A stretch of DNA of 64,000 nucleotides from Lachnospiraceae bacterium C6A11 (GCA_000702245.1 JNKY01000001.1:62001-126000), one strand, 5' to 3'; positions 44,869-54,220 are shown, counted from the stretch's first letter. Numbers and translations are program-made. Notes: generated from the sequence alone by a model not told the origin.

Positions 44869-44932
44869 GCAAGAGAAGTTTCAAACGGCACGCAAGAGAA
44901 GCTTCAAACGGTACGTGAGAGAAGCCGCAGCC
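44869..44932. repeat. 23-bp tandem repeat
   Basis: Two near-identical 23-bp units (44869-44891, 44892-44914) and a partial third. The core GCTTCAAACG also occurs in the 35-bp array at 43494-43703. Confidence 0.75.
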
Positions 44933-44957
44933 ACAGTAAAATAATAAAAAATATTCT

Positions 44958-44985
44958 TTGTGACGGCTGAATCCTGTGATATAAT
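44958..44985 (+). promoter_or_regulatory. Promoter for the intact RsbU-type phosphatase
   Basis: TTGTGA (44958-44963) and TATAAT (44980-44985), spacing 16 bp, 38 bp before ATG 45024. Confidence 0.6.
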
Positions 44986-45023
44986 ATAACGAGGTGCAGC
45001 CTTTTTTAGTTTAGGAGTTAATC

Positions 45024-46616
45024 ATGAAAAAACGTAGAAAACGTGGGCTTCGTAAAAGGATCATAATGGGATTCATCATCTTTGAAGTTCTCATGATCAT
45101 CTTTGTCGGTTTTATGGTGACCTATAATTACTATCAGTACAGGATGGATGCTTATGAGAATACTATCTACAGATGCCTGAAGAGTGCCTCCAGATTCATA
45201 GATGGTGACAGGATTCAGAAATATGTTGATACCAAAGAAACTGATGAATATTACTATGAGGTACTGACGTACCTTGATTCGGCGCGCGAAACTTCAGATA
45301 TTTTGTCATTTTGTATATTTGTTCCTTATGAGGACGAGGTGTTCTACGTATGGGTTTCTACCGAGGGTGAGGCTTCGGAAGACTGGCTGGGAAAGATCGA
45401 ACCGTATATGGAAAACGGTAAAAAGACCAGGGACGAGACCTTCCGCAAGGATCCGATAGAAAAGATCTCCAAATACAAGTATGAGGGCGAAACCATATTT
45501 GCGGGCTTCTATCCTATATTTGACAGTAAGGGCGAGCCTGTGGCACTGCTTGATATCGACCTGTCCTTCCCGGATACAATGAAGGATATCATCGTATTTA
45601 TTGTGGTAATAATACTGGGTATTCTGATCATCTCACTGATCTTCGGTATACTCCTGTTCAAGTATTTTGATTACATCCTCATCAAGCCGATAGCCACTCT
45701 GAGCAAAGAGACCGGCAGGATGGTTGACAATCTCGACGATGACGACGTCAAGATGACTCAGATCACGACCTGCGATGAGCTTGAGGGACTTTGCAACTCC
45801 TTTAATCAGATGAATGTCGACGTCAGACACTACGTCAAGGAAAATATAGCCATAGCGGCTGAACGAGAGAGAATAGGTGCGGACCTTATGCTCGCGTCGA
45901 AAATACAGCAGGGCATGCTTCCTGACGAGGACGATGTTCTCCAGGATGTACAGGGCTTCAGCTTATATGCATCAATGACACCGGCCAGAGAGGTTGGTGG
46001 CGACTTCTATGATTTCTACATGATAGACGACCGACATCTTGTTATAGAGATAGCTGATGTTTCCGATAAGGGTGCAGCGGCTGCGCTTTTCATGGCGATA
46101 TCGAAGACGCTTCTCAAGTCTCGTGCAGGTATGGGCGGTTCTTCGAAGGATATCATCACCTACGTTGACAGGATGATCTGTGAGAAGAACTCAGAGGGAA
46201 TGTTTGTAACAACCTGGTTTGCGATAGTTGACCTTGTTACCGGTCATGCGGATGTGTGCAATGCAGGCCATGATTATCCTGCGATTATGAAGAAGGGTCA
46301 GGACTTTGTTATCGAGAAGACGGTTCATGGTTCACCGCTCGGCTTTATACCGGATGCCAAGCATGTATCCTACGAGCTGCAGCTTCAGCCGGGTGACAGG
46401 ATATTCCTGTACACGGACGGCGTAAATGAGTCAAAGCGTGCTGACGGTACGAGATTTGAATTTGATAGGCTCCTTACTGTGCTGAACGCCAATAAGGAGG
46501 CTTCTGATAAAGAGCTGGTTGCAAATGTCAAGGCAGCGGTCAACGAATTCGCAGGCGACGAGCCGCAGTTCGATGATATGACTATGCTCAGCTTTACATT
46601 TGAAGGAAGAAAATAA
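45024..46616 (+). CDS. RsbU/SpoIIE-type PP2C phosphatase with membrane sensor domain
   Basis: 530 residues. Membrane helices at about 16-36 and 190-215 frame an outside sensor domain (about 40-185). A HAMP-like segment follows, then a PP2C domain (about 290-528) with G-G-D-F-Y-D-F, A-D-V-S-D-K-G, F-L-Y-T-D-G-V-N-E and F-D-D-M-T-M, all metal ligands present. It should dephosphorylate an anti-sigma-factor antagonist or similar partner, but no RsbV/RsbW gene lies nearby. TAGGAG precedes ATG 45024. The paralogue at 42043-43475 is frameshifted. Confidence 0.9.
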   Translation: MKKRRKRGLRKRIIMGFIIFEVLMIIFVGFMVTYNYYQYRMDAYENTIYRCLKSASRFIDGDRIQKYVDTKETDEYYYEVLTYLDSARETSDILSFCIFVPYEDEVFYVWVSTEGEASEDWLGKIEPYMENGKKTRDETFRKDPIEKISKYKYEGETIFAGFYPIFDSKGEPVALLDIDLSFPDTMKDIIVFIVVIILGILIISLIFGILLFKYFDYILIKPIATLSKETGRMVDNLDDDDVKMTQITTCDELEGLCNSFNQMNVDVRHYVKENIAIAAERERIGADLMLASKIQQGMLPDEDDVLQDVQGFSLYASMTPAREVGGDFYDFYMIDDRHLVIEIADVSDKGAAAALFMAISKTLLKSRAGMGGSSKDIITYVDRMICEKNSEGMFVTTWFAIVDLVTGHADVCNAGHDYPAIMKKGQDFVIEKTVHGSPLGFIPDAKHVSYELQLQPGDRIFLYTDGVNESKRADGTRFEFDRLLTVLNANKEASDKELVANVKAAVNEFAGDEPQFDDMTMLSFTFEGRK

Positions 46617-46623
46617 AGATATT

Positions 46624-47787
46624 ATGAGATATTCGGAATGGATACAAAAGGATAAGATAAATACCGGAAGACAGCAGGAGATAGACCTTGCGAGAGCTAT
46701 ACCTGTGCTAAGCCTGCCGTTTGTTCACTGTGTTATCGAATGCAGCTCGCTTGAGTCGATCGGGAAACCGATTCCGTTTTTCTTCGACGTAGTTATCGGT
46801 GCTCCTCTGGGAGCTCCGATATTTATGTTTTGTATGGGAATCAGCCTGCTTTACACGAAACATAACAGTTACAAGGATATGCTGAAGCGTGGACTTATAC
46901 TGTTTATAGCCGGCTTCGTACTGAACATAATCAGGTTCGCCATACCTTATCTGACGGGCTACCTTATAACCGGCGAATATGATAAATACATAGCCCCGAT
47001 GCCTTTTAAGGTATTTGGAAATGATATCCTGCAGTTTGCGGGGCTTGCATTTATGCTGCTGGGGCTTTTGAAAAAGCTTAAGATAAGCGATATGGGAAGA
47101 GTCGGAGTCGCAACCGTGATGTCGCTGGTGGGATGGAACTTCAGACACGTCAATATGAAAAACGACTTCTTAAATATTGCGCTGGGACATATCATCGGAA
47201 CGGAAGCACCAAGCGGCTATGTACTTTCAGACTTCCCACTCCTTAACTGGTTTCTGGTCCCTGTGGCCGGATACATATTTGGAAATATACTCATAAGAGT
47301 TCAGGATAAACGCAAGTTTTATTGTCCGTATCTGGTAGCGCTTGCAGGCATCTATCTGGTGTATTTTGTGCTTGAGGTAACTATCGGATTCGGAATGATG
47401 AACGGCGGCAAGACGATAGTTGAGGGCGAGAACAATTACTATCACGCGGAGTTTTTTGATATCATAGGATATATCACCTGCGCGGTGGGAATGATGGGAG
47501 TGTATTTCCTTATCTCATCACACAGCCCGGAGAAGCTGAACAGGTTTTTCAACAGCCTAAGCCGAAATATCACGAGGATATACATCATCCATTGGTTTTT
47601 CGTTGTAATGACGACAAATGTTATTATTTACAGGATAAACGGTACGCAGGAGCTTCCGCTCTGGCAGACCATGCTGCTGGCGCTCATAATATTCCTGCTC
47701 AGCTATTGCCTGTCTCTATGGTTGGAGAAGAGGCAGCTGCAGAAGAAGGCTGAAAAGAAAGCGGCTGAAGAGAAAGCGACAGCGTGA
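46624..47787 (+). CDS. Polytopic membrane protein, acyltransferase/DUF1624-like
   Basis: 387 residues with about ten membrane helices. The opening R-Q-Q-E-I-D-L-A-R-A-I-P-V-L and H-C-V-I-E, and the later I-I-H-W-F, resemble membrane acyltransferases of the heparan-glucosaminide N-acetyltransferase (DUF1624) type. The frame is open from TTG 46600, but ATG 46624 lies 7 bp past the phosphatase stop and is probably coupled to it; the ribosome site AGGAAG is rather far. The C-terminus is a basic/Glu-rich tail (K-K-A-E-K-K-A-A-E-E). Likely moves an acyl group onto a glycan; substrate unknown. Confidence 0.7.
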   Translation: MRYSEWIQKDKINTGRQQEIDLARAIPVLSLPFVHCVIECSSLESIGKPIPFFFDVVIGAPLGAPIFMFCMGISLLYTKHNSYKDMLKRGLILFIAGFVLNIIRFAIPYLTGYLITGEYDKYIAPMPFKVFGNDILQFAGLAFMLLGLLKKLKISDMGRVGVATVMSLVGWNFRHVNMKNDFLNIALGHIIGTEAPSGYVLSDFPLLNWFLVPVAGYIFGNILIRVQDKRKFYCPYLVALAGIYLVYFVLEVTIGFGMMNGGKTIVEGENNYYHAEFFDIIGYITCAVGMMGVYFLISSHSPEKLNRFFNSLSRNITRIYIIHWFFVVMTTNVIIYRINGTQELPLWQTMLLALIIFLLSYCLSLWLEKRQLQKKAEKKAAEEKATA

Positions 47788-47866
47788 ACGAACAAGGTGA
47801 TGTGAAAAACGGCATCAATAGATTTATCAGAAATAAATATGTGAGAGATCGCAGAAAGGCATAAAG

Positions 47867-48628
47867 ATGAAGGATAGTTTAAAGGTTGTTATCCTTGCTG
47901 CAGGCAAGGGTACAAGAATGAAATCGGATCTCCCGAAGGTGGTCCACAAATGTAACGGAAGCTCAATGGTGCACCATGTTATCGAGGCATCGAAGGCTGC
48001 CGGAGCAGAGGAAATATGTGTGATAGTCGGCTACAAGGCAGACGTGGTGAAGGCTGTTATTGAAGAGGAGAACGGCCCGGACATCGCATCCGGCAAGATC
48101 AGCTTCGCTCTTCAGGACCAGCAGCTTGGAACAGGCCACGCCGTTAAGTGTGCAGGCGATTTTATAGGTGATGAAGGAAGCGTTGCGGTTCTCTGTGGCG
48201 ATACACCGCTCATCACAGGCGAGAGTATCAGAAAGCTTGCCGAGGTTCATAGCGAGAGAGGCAACGGAGTTACGCTTCTTTCGGCTATTTTCACGGATCC
48301 GACAGGCTACGGCAGGATACTCAGGGATGAGAATGGCGTATTTACAGCTATCAGAGAGCATAAGGACTGTACCGACGAGGAGAGGAAGATCACCGAGATC
48401 AACTCAGGCATGTACATCTTCAACTCTGCGGCACTTAAGAAGGCTCTCGGCGAGATAAAGAATGACAATGCTCAGGGCGAGTATTATCTTCCGGACGCCA
48501 TCGAGATCATCAGAGGCTACGGTCTTCCGGCTGACGCCTTCCCGGTTGAGGATGAAAACGAGATATTCGGCGTAAATACAGTTGATCAGCTTGCAGAGGC
48601 TGAGGCAATCATCAAGGCGCGCGCATAA
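47867..48628 (+). CDS. glmU: GlmU-like nucleotidyltransferase lacking the acetyltransferase domain
   Basis: 253 residues. V-V-I-L-A-A-G-K-G-T-R-M-K-S-D-L-P-K, D-Q-Q-L-G-T-G-H-A-V, L-C-G-D-T-P-L-I, G-Y-G-R-I-L-R and I-N-S-G-M-Y are the motifs of the uridyltransferase half of GlmU, which makes UDP-GlcNAc from UTP and GlcNAc-1-P. The beta-helix acetyltransferase half (another about 200 residues) is absent. The stop is followed after 76 bp by pth, the order seen in Bacillus. A separate acetyltransferase would be needed elsewhere, or the enzyme serves another sugar-1-P. Confidence 0.85.
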   Translation: MKDSLKVVILAAGKGTRMKSDLPKVVHKCNGSSMVHHVIEASKAAGAEEICVIVGYKADVVKAVIEEENGPDIASGKISFALQDQQLGTGHAVKCAGDFIGDEGSVAVLCGDTPLITGESIRKLAEVHSERGNGVTLLSAIFTDPTGYGRILRDENGVFTAIREHKDCTDEERKITEINSGMYIFNSAALKKALGEIKNDNAQGEYYLPDAIEIIRGYGLPADAFPVEDENEIFGVNTVDQLAEAEAIIKARA

Positions 48629-48704
48629 AATATAACAGAAAGATATTGCCCGGACGGTCACAAGGCAGGGGTGTTACAGTGACAGGCGGGTGGCAGTTAA
48701 TGAG

Positions 48705-49262
48705 ATGAAAGTAATAGTAGGACTCGGCAATCCGACGAAGAAATACGAGGGAACCAGGCATAATGTGGGCTTCTCCGCGATCATCAGGCTTGCCGATAAG
48801 CATAAGATAAAAATGAATATAGCAAAGCACAAGGCCCTCATCGGTACAGGCGTGATAGCCGGCGAGAAGGTCATGCTTGTCATGCCCCAGACCTATATGA
48901 ACCTCAGTGGTGAGGCTGTGGGCGAGATAATAAGATATTATAAGCTGACTCCGGAGGATCTTATCATAATCTATGATGATACCGACCTGGACGTTGGAAG
49001 AATAAGGATCAGAGAGAAGGGCAGCGCAGGCGGACATAACGGTATCAAGAGCATCATCGCTCATATCGGAACCGAAGCCTTCGACAGAGTTAGGATAGGA
49101 ATAGGGCATAAGCCGCCGGAATATGACCTTGCGGATTATGTGCTCGGACGCTTCCCTGCTGAGGAGCTCCCGGCACTCAGAGAAGCCGTCGACAATGCAG
49201 CGGATGCCGCTGAAGCTATCATTCGTGGCGATATCAATAAAGCTATGAATATGTATAATTAA
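48705..49262 (+). CDS. pth: Peptidyl-tRNA hydrolase
   Basis: Frees tRNAs from stalled peptidyl-tRNA. 185 residues with M-K-V-I-V-G-L-G-N-P-T-K-K-Y-E-G-T-R-H-N-V-G-F, M-P-Q-T-Y-M-N-L-S-G-E, D-D-T-D-L and K-G-S-A-G-G-H-N-G-I-K-S. The usual N-P-G is N-P-T here. The frame opens at GTG 48690, but ATG 48705 is the family start. It lies between glmU and mfd, as in many Firmicutes. Confidence 0.95.
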   Translation: MKVIVGLGNPTKKYEGTRHNVGFSAIIRLADKHKIKMNIAKHKALIGTGVIAGEKVMLVMPQTYMNLSGEAVGEIIRYYKLTPEDLIIIYDDTDLDVGRIRIREKGSAGGHNGIKSIIAHIGTEAFDRVRIGIGHKPPEYDLADYVLGRFPAEELPALREAVDNAADAAEAIIRGDINKAMNMYN

Positions 49263-49268
49263 ACGGAC

Positions 49269-49420
49269 GACACGGTAATTGGATATATGCATTCCGGACA
49301 CATCTCGCGATCGGTTGGGGTACCCCTAACGGATGCTAAGCTCTCACTTCGCATAGCTCGTGAATCGCTAAGCACCGAGACCCCAAACGGTCCGTCATGC
49401 ACATACCCATATACCGTGTC
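49269..49420. repeat. 152-bp imperfect palindrome between pth and mfd
   Basis: The outer arms GACACGGTA (49269-49277) and TACCGTGTC (49412-49420) pair perfectly; pairing then continues with mismatches inward (TATGCAT, CGGAC, GGTTGGGG against ACCCCAAACGG). A near-palindrome around GGGGTACCCC (49317-49326) and an inner pair of GCTAAGC sites lie within. It fills nearly the whole gap. It looks like a MITE-type or structured leader element; no gene inside. Confidence 0.7.
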
Positions 49421-49434
49421 TGTAAAAAGAAAAC

Positions 49435-52400
49435 ATGGAAACATTAAGAAGTGCACTCAGAGATTCTGAGATTTTCAGTAGAATAAGAAAGCTTGATAAG
49501 GCGCGTGAATATCCGATATATATTCACGGCCTTACTCGTGCTGCCGAGCCGCTTCTTGAGGAAGAACTTAGGGAGAGCCAGCCGGCACCGCTTTCTGCAG
49601 GTAGCAGAGCATCTGCGGCATCGGGCAGCAGCCTGGGAAAGTTCGCTCTTATCGTTACATATGACGAGGCGCGGGCGGACAAGCTCTACAGCGATTACAA
49701 GTTTCTTTCGAGGGATGTATTTATCTATCCTGCGAAGGATGCTCTCTTTTACTATGCGGATGTGCACGGAAATGCGACAACCCAGCGACGTCTCGAGATA
49801 ATCAGGCGCCTGTCTGAGGGCAGGGACACCGTGGTAATCACGACGGTTGACGGCCTTATGGATAAGATGCCTCGCATGGAGGACATTGCCGGCGTTGGCA
49901 TGAAGTTCACGAAGGGCGAGGAGATAAATATCGACGCGGTCAGACATATGCTCGGCGTGCTCGGCTACGAGAATAGAGAGATAGTCGAGGCGGAGGGCCA
50001 GTTCTGTGTGCGCGGAGGTATTATTGACATCTATCCGCTGACAGAAGACTGTCCGTATCGTATCGAGCTTTTCGGCGACGAGATCACATCGATCAGAAGC
50101 TTCGACGCGGAGTCCCAGAGGTCGATCGAGGAGGTTGACAGCTTCGGCATCTATCCGGCCAGCGAGTTCGTGCTTTCTGAGGCAAGAGTTGCCAGGGGTC
50201 TCAGACTCATCCAGGATGACTATGAGAAGGAGGCAGCGGCATTTAAGAAGAGCTTCAGGACCGAGCAGTACGCAAGGCTGACAAGAGCCGTTGAAGCCAT
50301 CAAGGAAGAGATAGGCGAGTTCAACTCGACCACCGGTCTCGACAGCCTGGTCAATTATTTCTACTACACAACCGTTTCATTCTTAGACTATTTCCCGGCA
50401 AATACACCTGTATTTATCGATGAGCCGGACAAGGTTGCAGAAAGAGCGAGAGTATATACAGAAGAGTTTTCGATGTCGATGGACGCAAGACTTTCAGGAG
50501 GCTACGTTCTCTCGAAGCAGGCGGACGTCCTCTACAGCGACAAGCTGATCCTCGAGATGCTTACGAAGCGACACTGCTTCATGTTCTCGGAGATCTACGC
50601 GGCAAGTCGTTTCATGGAGCATAAGACGGTTGTAGCCTTCGATGCGAAAAATATCAGCTCCTACAGCAGCAGCTTCGAGGAACTGACGAAGGACCTTGCA
50701 AAGTGGAGGGATAAGGACTACAGAGTTGTCATTGCTTCACCTTCCGCAACAAGGGCGAAGAGACTTGCCGGAAACCTCAGGGACAGCGATATTCCTGCAT
50801 TTTTCTCTGAAAACAGGGACAGGATACTGCAGCCGCGTGAGGTCATGGTAACTGTCGGAAATATCGAGGAGGGCTACGAGCTTACAAGTGTTAAGCTGGC
50901 AGTCATCAGCGAAAGCGATATTTTCAGCAACAACAAGATCAGAAAGAAGAAACGCCTGCCGAAATATCAGGGCGACCAGATAAATACCCTCGACGAGATC
51001 AGTGTCGGCGACTACGTTGTGCACGAGCGCCACGGAATCGGCATCTATAAGGGTATCGAGAAGGTTGAGACTGACGGCAGGATCAGAGACTATATAAATA
51101 TCGATTATGCCGACGGAGGTAAGCTTTTCATCCCTGTCGGCCAGCTTGGCGTGATCGGAAAATACGCCGGCAAGGATGCAGCGAAGCCGAAGCTCAGTAA
51201 GCTGGGCAGCGACAGGTGGGAGAAGACCAGAAGCAGCGTTAAGACCCACGTGGAGGCTGTGGCGGATGAGCTGATAGAGCTCTATGCTGCGAGAATGTCG
51301 AAGAAGGGTCACGTTTATCCGCCGGATACCGTATGGCAGACCGAGTTTGAGGAGCTCTTCCCTTACGAGGAGACGCCGGACCAGCTCCATGCCATAGAGG
51401 ACACGAAGCGTGATATGGAGAGCGACAAGATCATGGACAGACTGATCTGCGGCGACGTAGGCTTCGGCAAGACCGAGGTTGCGATCAGAGCTGCATTTAA
51501 GGCTGTTCAGGACAATAGGCAGGTTGCATACCTTGTGCCGACCACGATACTCGCTCAGCAGCATTTTGAAACCTTCACCGACCGTATGAAGAACTATCCG
51601 GTAAATATCAGGATGCTTTCAAGATTCTGCACTCCGAAGGAGGTTAAGGAAACGCTTGCCGGCATCAAGAACGGCAGCGTGGACATCGTCATCGGTACAC
51701 ACAGACTGCTGTCGAAGGATCTTGTATTTAACAGGCTCGGCCTGCTGATAATAGACGAGGAGCAGCGCTTCGGCGTTAAGCATAAGGAGAAGATCAAGCA
51801 GCTGAAGACAAATGTCGATGTGTTGACACTTACTGCAACTCCAATCCCGAGGACCCTGCACATGAGCCTCATCGGTCTTCGTGATATGAGCCTTCTGTCC
51901 GAGGCACCGGTTGACAGGCGTGCCATCCAGACCTATGTCATGGAATACGACAGGGAGTTCGTGAAGGAGGCCATCAACAGAGAGCTTGCGCGTAAGGGGC
52001 AGGTGTATTATGTTTATAACCGCGTGGAAAATATAGAAAATATTACCTCGGAACTCCGCAGTGTGCTTCCGGACGCGCGGATCGAGTTTGCCCACGGCAA
52101 GATGCCGGAGAGGGATCTCGAGACCATAATGCACGACTTTATAAATAAAGAGATAGACGTCCTTGTTTCGACCACCATTATCGAAACGGGACTTGACATT
52201 CCAAATGTAAATACGATAATTATCCATGATGCCGACAACTTCGGACTGTCCCAGCTGTATCAGCTCCGCGGACGTGTGGGACGATCAAGCAGGAACGCTT
52301 ATGCCTTCCTGATGTACCGCAGGGACAAGATGATCAAGGAGGTTGCCGAGAAGCGACTGAAGGCGATCAGGGAGTTTACAGATCTTGGTTCCGGATATAA

Positions 52401-53043
52401 AATATCGGTTAAGGACCTGGAAATACGTGGCGCAGGAAATCTGCTCGGTATGGATCAGTCCGGCCATATGGAGGCGGTGGGCTACGACCTCTACGTCAAG
52501 ATGCTGAATGCCGCCATCAGAAAGAAGAAGGGCGAGGTTGAGGTTGATGACTTCGAGACGACCATAGACCTGCCGGTGGACGCTTACATACCGGATACCT
52601 ATGTTAAGGTTTCCTTCCTCAAGATGGAGCTTTACAAGAGGATATCGAGGGTGAGCGATGCAGAGGATGCGGACGCAATCAAGGAAGAGGCGCTCGACAG
52701 ATTCGGTGATATGCCGAAGCCGTTCATTCGCCTGTTAAGAGTTGCGGTCATGAAGGCAGAGGCCCACAAACTCGGAATGGCAGTTGTGCAGTTCAGAGAT
52801 GATGAGGTACAGTACCTCATGAAGAACGATGCACGGATAAATGTGGACGCCATACCTGTATTTTTAAAGAAGATGAAGAAGGCGGGGAAGATCGTGAGAG
52901 TTATCAGCGGCAAGCTGTCCGGCTTCGGAGTCAGGGAGTCGAAGCTCATACAGGACGAGCTGCTCTCAAATGCAGAGGATATGGTGAAGAAGATCGGCGA
53001 CGAGCTGGTGATAAGGGATGCGGCCGAGAGTGATCAGGCATAG
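49435..53043 (+). CDS. mfd: Transcription-repair coupling factor
   Basis: ATP-driven translocase that removes stalled RNA polymerase and recruits UvrA. 1202 residues, full length. Order: UvrB-like N-domains (to about 480), RNA-polymerase-interacting domain (about 505-570, V-V-H-E-R-H-G-I-G-I-Y), helicase motifs (G-D-V-G-F-G-K-T near 672, D-E-E-Q near 772, T-A-T-P-I-P-R-T), then the TRG region (L-R-G-R-V-G-R-S) and the C-terminal TRCF domain. No clear Shine-Dalgarno stands before ATG 49435, only a purine run; the palindrome directly upstream may matter for translation. Confidence 0.97.
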   Translation: METLRSALRDSEIFSRIRKLDKAREYPIYIHGLTRAAEPLLEEELRESQPAPLSAGSRASAASGSSLGKFALIVTYDEARADKLYSDYKFLSRDVFIYPAKDALFYYADVHGNATTQRRLEIIRRLSEGRDTVVITTVDGLMDKMPRMEDIAGVGMKFTKGEEINIDAVRHMLGVLGYENREIVEAEGQFCVRGGIIDIYPLTEDCPYRIELFGDEITSIRSFDAESQRSIEEVDSFGIYPASEFVLSEARVARGLRLIQDDYEKEAAAFKKSFRTEQYARLTRAVEAIKEEIGEFNSTTGLDSLVNYFYYTTVSFLDYFPANTPVFIDEPDKVAERARVYTEEFSMSMDARLSGGYVLSKQADVLYSDKLILEMLTKRHCFMFSEIYAASRFMEHKTVVAFDAKNISSYSSSFEELTKDLAKWRDKDYRVVIASPSATRAKRLAGNLRDSDIPAFFSENRDRILQPREVMVTVGNIEEGYELTSVKLAVISESDIFSNNKIRKKKRLPKYQGDQINTLDEISVGDYVVHERHGIGIYKGIEKVETDGRIRDYINIDYADGGKLFIPVGQLGVIGKYAGKDAAKPKLSKLGSDRWEKTRSSVKTHVEAVADELIELYAARMSKKGHVYPPDTVWQTEFEELFPYEETPDQLHAIEDTKRDMESDKIMDRLICGDVGFGKTEVAIRAAFKAVQDNRQVAYLVPTTILAQQHFETFTDRMKNYPVNIRMLSRFCTPKEVKETLAGIKNGSVDIVIGTHRLLSKDLVFNRLGLLIIDEEQRFGVKHKEKIKQLKTNVDVLTLTATPIPRTLHMSLIGLRDMSLLSEAPVDRRAIQTYVMEYDREFVKEAINRELARKGQVYYVYNRVENIENITSELRSVLPDARIEFAHGKMPERDLETIMHDFINKEIDVLVSTTIIETGLDIPNVNTIIIHDADNFGLSQLYQLRGRVGRSSRNAYAFLMYRRDKMIKEVAEKRLKAIREFTDLGSGYKISVKDLEIRGAGNLLGMDQSGHMEAVGYDLYVKMLNAAIRKKKGEVEVDDFETTIDLPVDAYIPDTYVKVSFLKMELYKRISRVSDAEDADAIKEEALDRFGDMPKPFIRLLRVAVMKAEAHKLGMAVVQFRDDEVQYLMKNDARINVDAIPVFLKKMKKAGKIVRVISGKLSGFGVRESKLIQDELLSNAEDMVKKIGDELVIRDAAESDQA

Positions 53044-53057
53044 ATAAAGGATAAAAA

Positions 53058-54125
53058 ATGATTACAGGAACAGTAGACAGAAAAAAATATAATAAAAAAC
53101 GTACAAAAAGAGCAGTGGTATTGGTGCTTCTCATGCTTCTTTCGCTGTGCTTCACAGGCTGCGGCAGTAAGGACAGCGAGGAGGAGGGCGATATCGTATT
53201 TACCTTTGCGAAGAACCCTATAACGCTTGGCGAGGTTTATGTTTACGCCGAGACCGTGAAGGAGGATTACGAGGCAACCTACGGCAAGGACGTATGGAAT
53301 ATGACTATCAAGCTTGCTGACGGCACCGAGGAAAATATGGAGGTCGTGACCAGGAAGGATATCATCGATACGATAGTCAGGGTGAAGGTTCTGAATGCCA
53401 TATCCAAGAATTACGGAATAGAACTAACGGATGCTGAGATCACTGCTGAGAAGAATAAGGCGGACATCTTCTTCAACAGACTGACGGATGATCAGCTTGA
53501 CAAGATGCAGATCACCGAGAACCTGGTGGAAAATGTATTTTGCGAGAACCTGCTTGCGCAGAGGGTTTACGAGAAGCTTGTAGACGATGCAGGCATCGAG
53601 ATATCTGACGAGGAAGCGCGTGAGACAACATTTTATGATATGTTCTTCGCCTTCTATTCAGAGGATGAGGATAAGAATCTTTCGGAAATCACGGACATCA
53701 AGAAGCAGGAGCAGTACAACAAGGCGCTTCAGGCATATAAGACGCTTGTGAGCCCTGTAAGCGAGGAGAGCGGAAATATAGAAAGCCTTGCAGCGTACTA
53801 TAATCTGGAGTATTCGAGGTATTATACGATGACCCCGAAGGAGATCAAGGAGCAGTACGGCGAGGATATTTACGAGGACCTCTATCAGCTGGAGGATGGT
53901 TCCTACAGCCTTATCATCGAGACTGAGTACGGCTACCACCTCTTCTACATGAAGTACCTGACCGACCCTGAGGCGACGGCGGCCAGAAAGAAGGAGCTTA
54001 CGATCGACGCAGAGGAGCGCTTCTTCGCTTCCAAGTTCCCGAGCTGGCAGCGCACCGTGGATTCGGAGTATTCCTACGTTAAGTCAGTGAATATGGACGT
54101 GTACGATAAAATATCGTTTAAATAG
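53058..54125 (+). CDS. PrsA/SurA-like lipoprotein, probable foldase
   Basis: 355 residues with a lipoprotein signal (hydrophobic core, then F-T-G-C). The middle has the SurA_N-type helical region (I-D-T-I-V-R-V-K-V-L-N-A-I, L-T-D-A-E-I-T), and the C-terminal third has L-E-D-G-S-Y-S-L-I-I-E-T-E-Y-G-Y-H-L-F-Y-M, which fits a rotamase-like strand pattern. It should aid folding of exported proteins outside the membrane. AAAGGA precedes ATG 53058, 14 bp past mfd, so both are likely co-transcribed. In Firmicutes such genes often follow mfd. Confidence 0.85.
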   Translation: MITGTVDRKKYNKKRTKRAVVLVLLMLLSLCFTGCGSKDSEEEGDIVFTFAKNPITLGEVYVYAETVKEDYEATYGKDVWNMTIKLADGTEENMEVVTRKDIIDTIVRVKVLNAISKNYGIELTDAEITAEKNKADIFFNRLTDDQLDKMQITENLVENVFCENLLAQRVYEKLVDDAGIEISDEEARETTFYDMFFAFYSEDEDKNLSEITDIKKQEQYNKALQAYKTLVSPVSEESGNIESLAAYYNLEYSRYYTMTPKEIKEQYGEDIYEDLYQLEDGSYSLIIETEYGYHLFYMKYLTDPEATAARKKELTIDAEERFFASKFPSWQRTVDSEYSYVKSVNMDVYDKISFK

Positions 54126-54141
54126 AATAAAGCATGAAAAC

Positions 54142-54175
54142 GGATCGACCATTAAGAATTTGGTCGGTCCTTTTT
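54142..54175 (+). terminator. Terminator after the PrsA-like gene
   Basis: A 10-bp stem with one T-G pair (54142-54151 with 54161-54170) is followed by five T. Confidence 0.9.
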
Positions 54176-54220
54176 AAATAATACTTAATGGATATTCAGC
54201 GTATCTTAAAAGCATTTTAG

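Noticed and set aside
49287-49469. Short open frames on both strands between pth and mfd
   Set aside because: They run through an imperfect palindrome, so both strands give similar peptides; no ribosome site.
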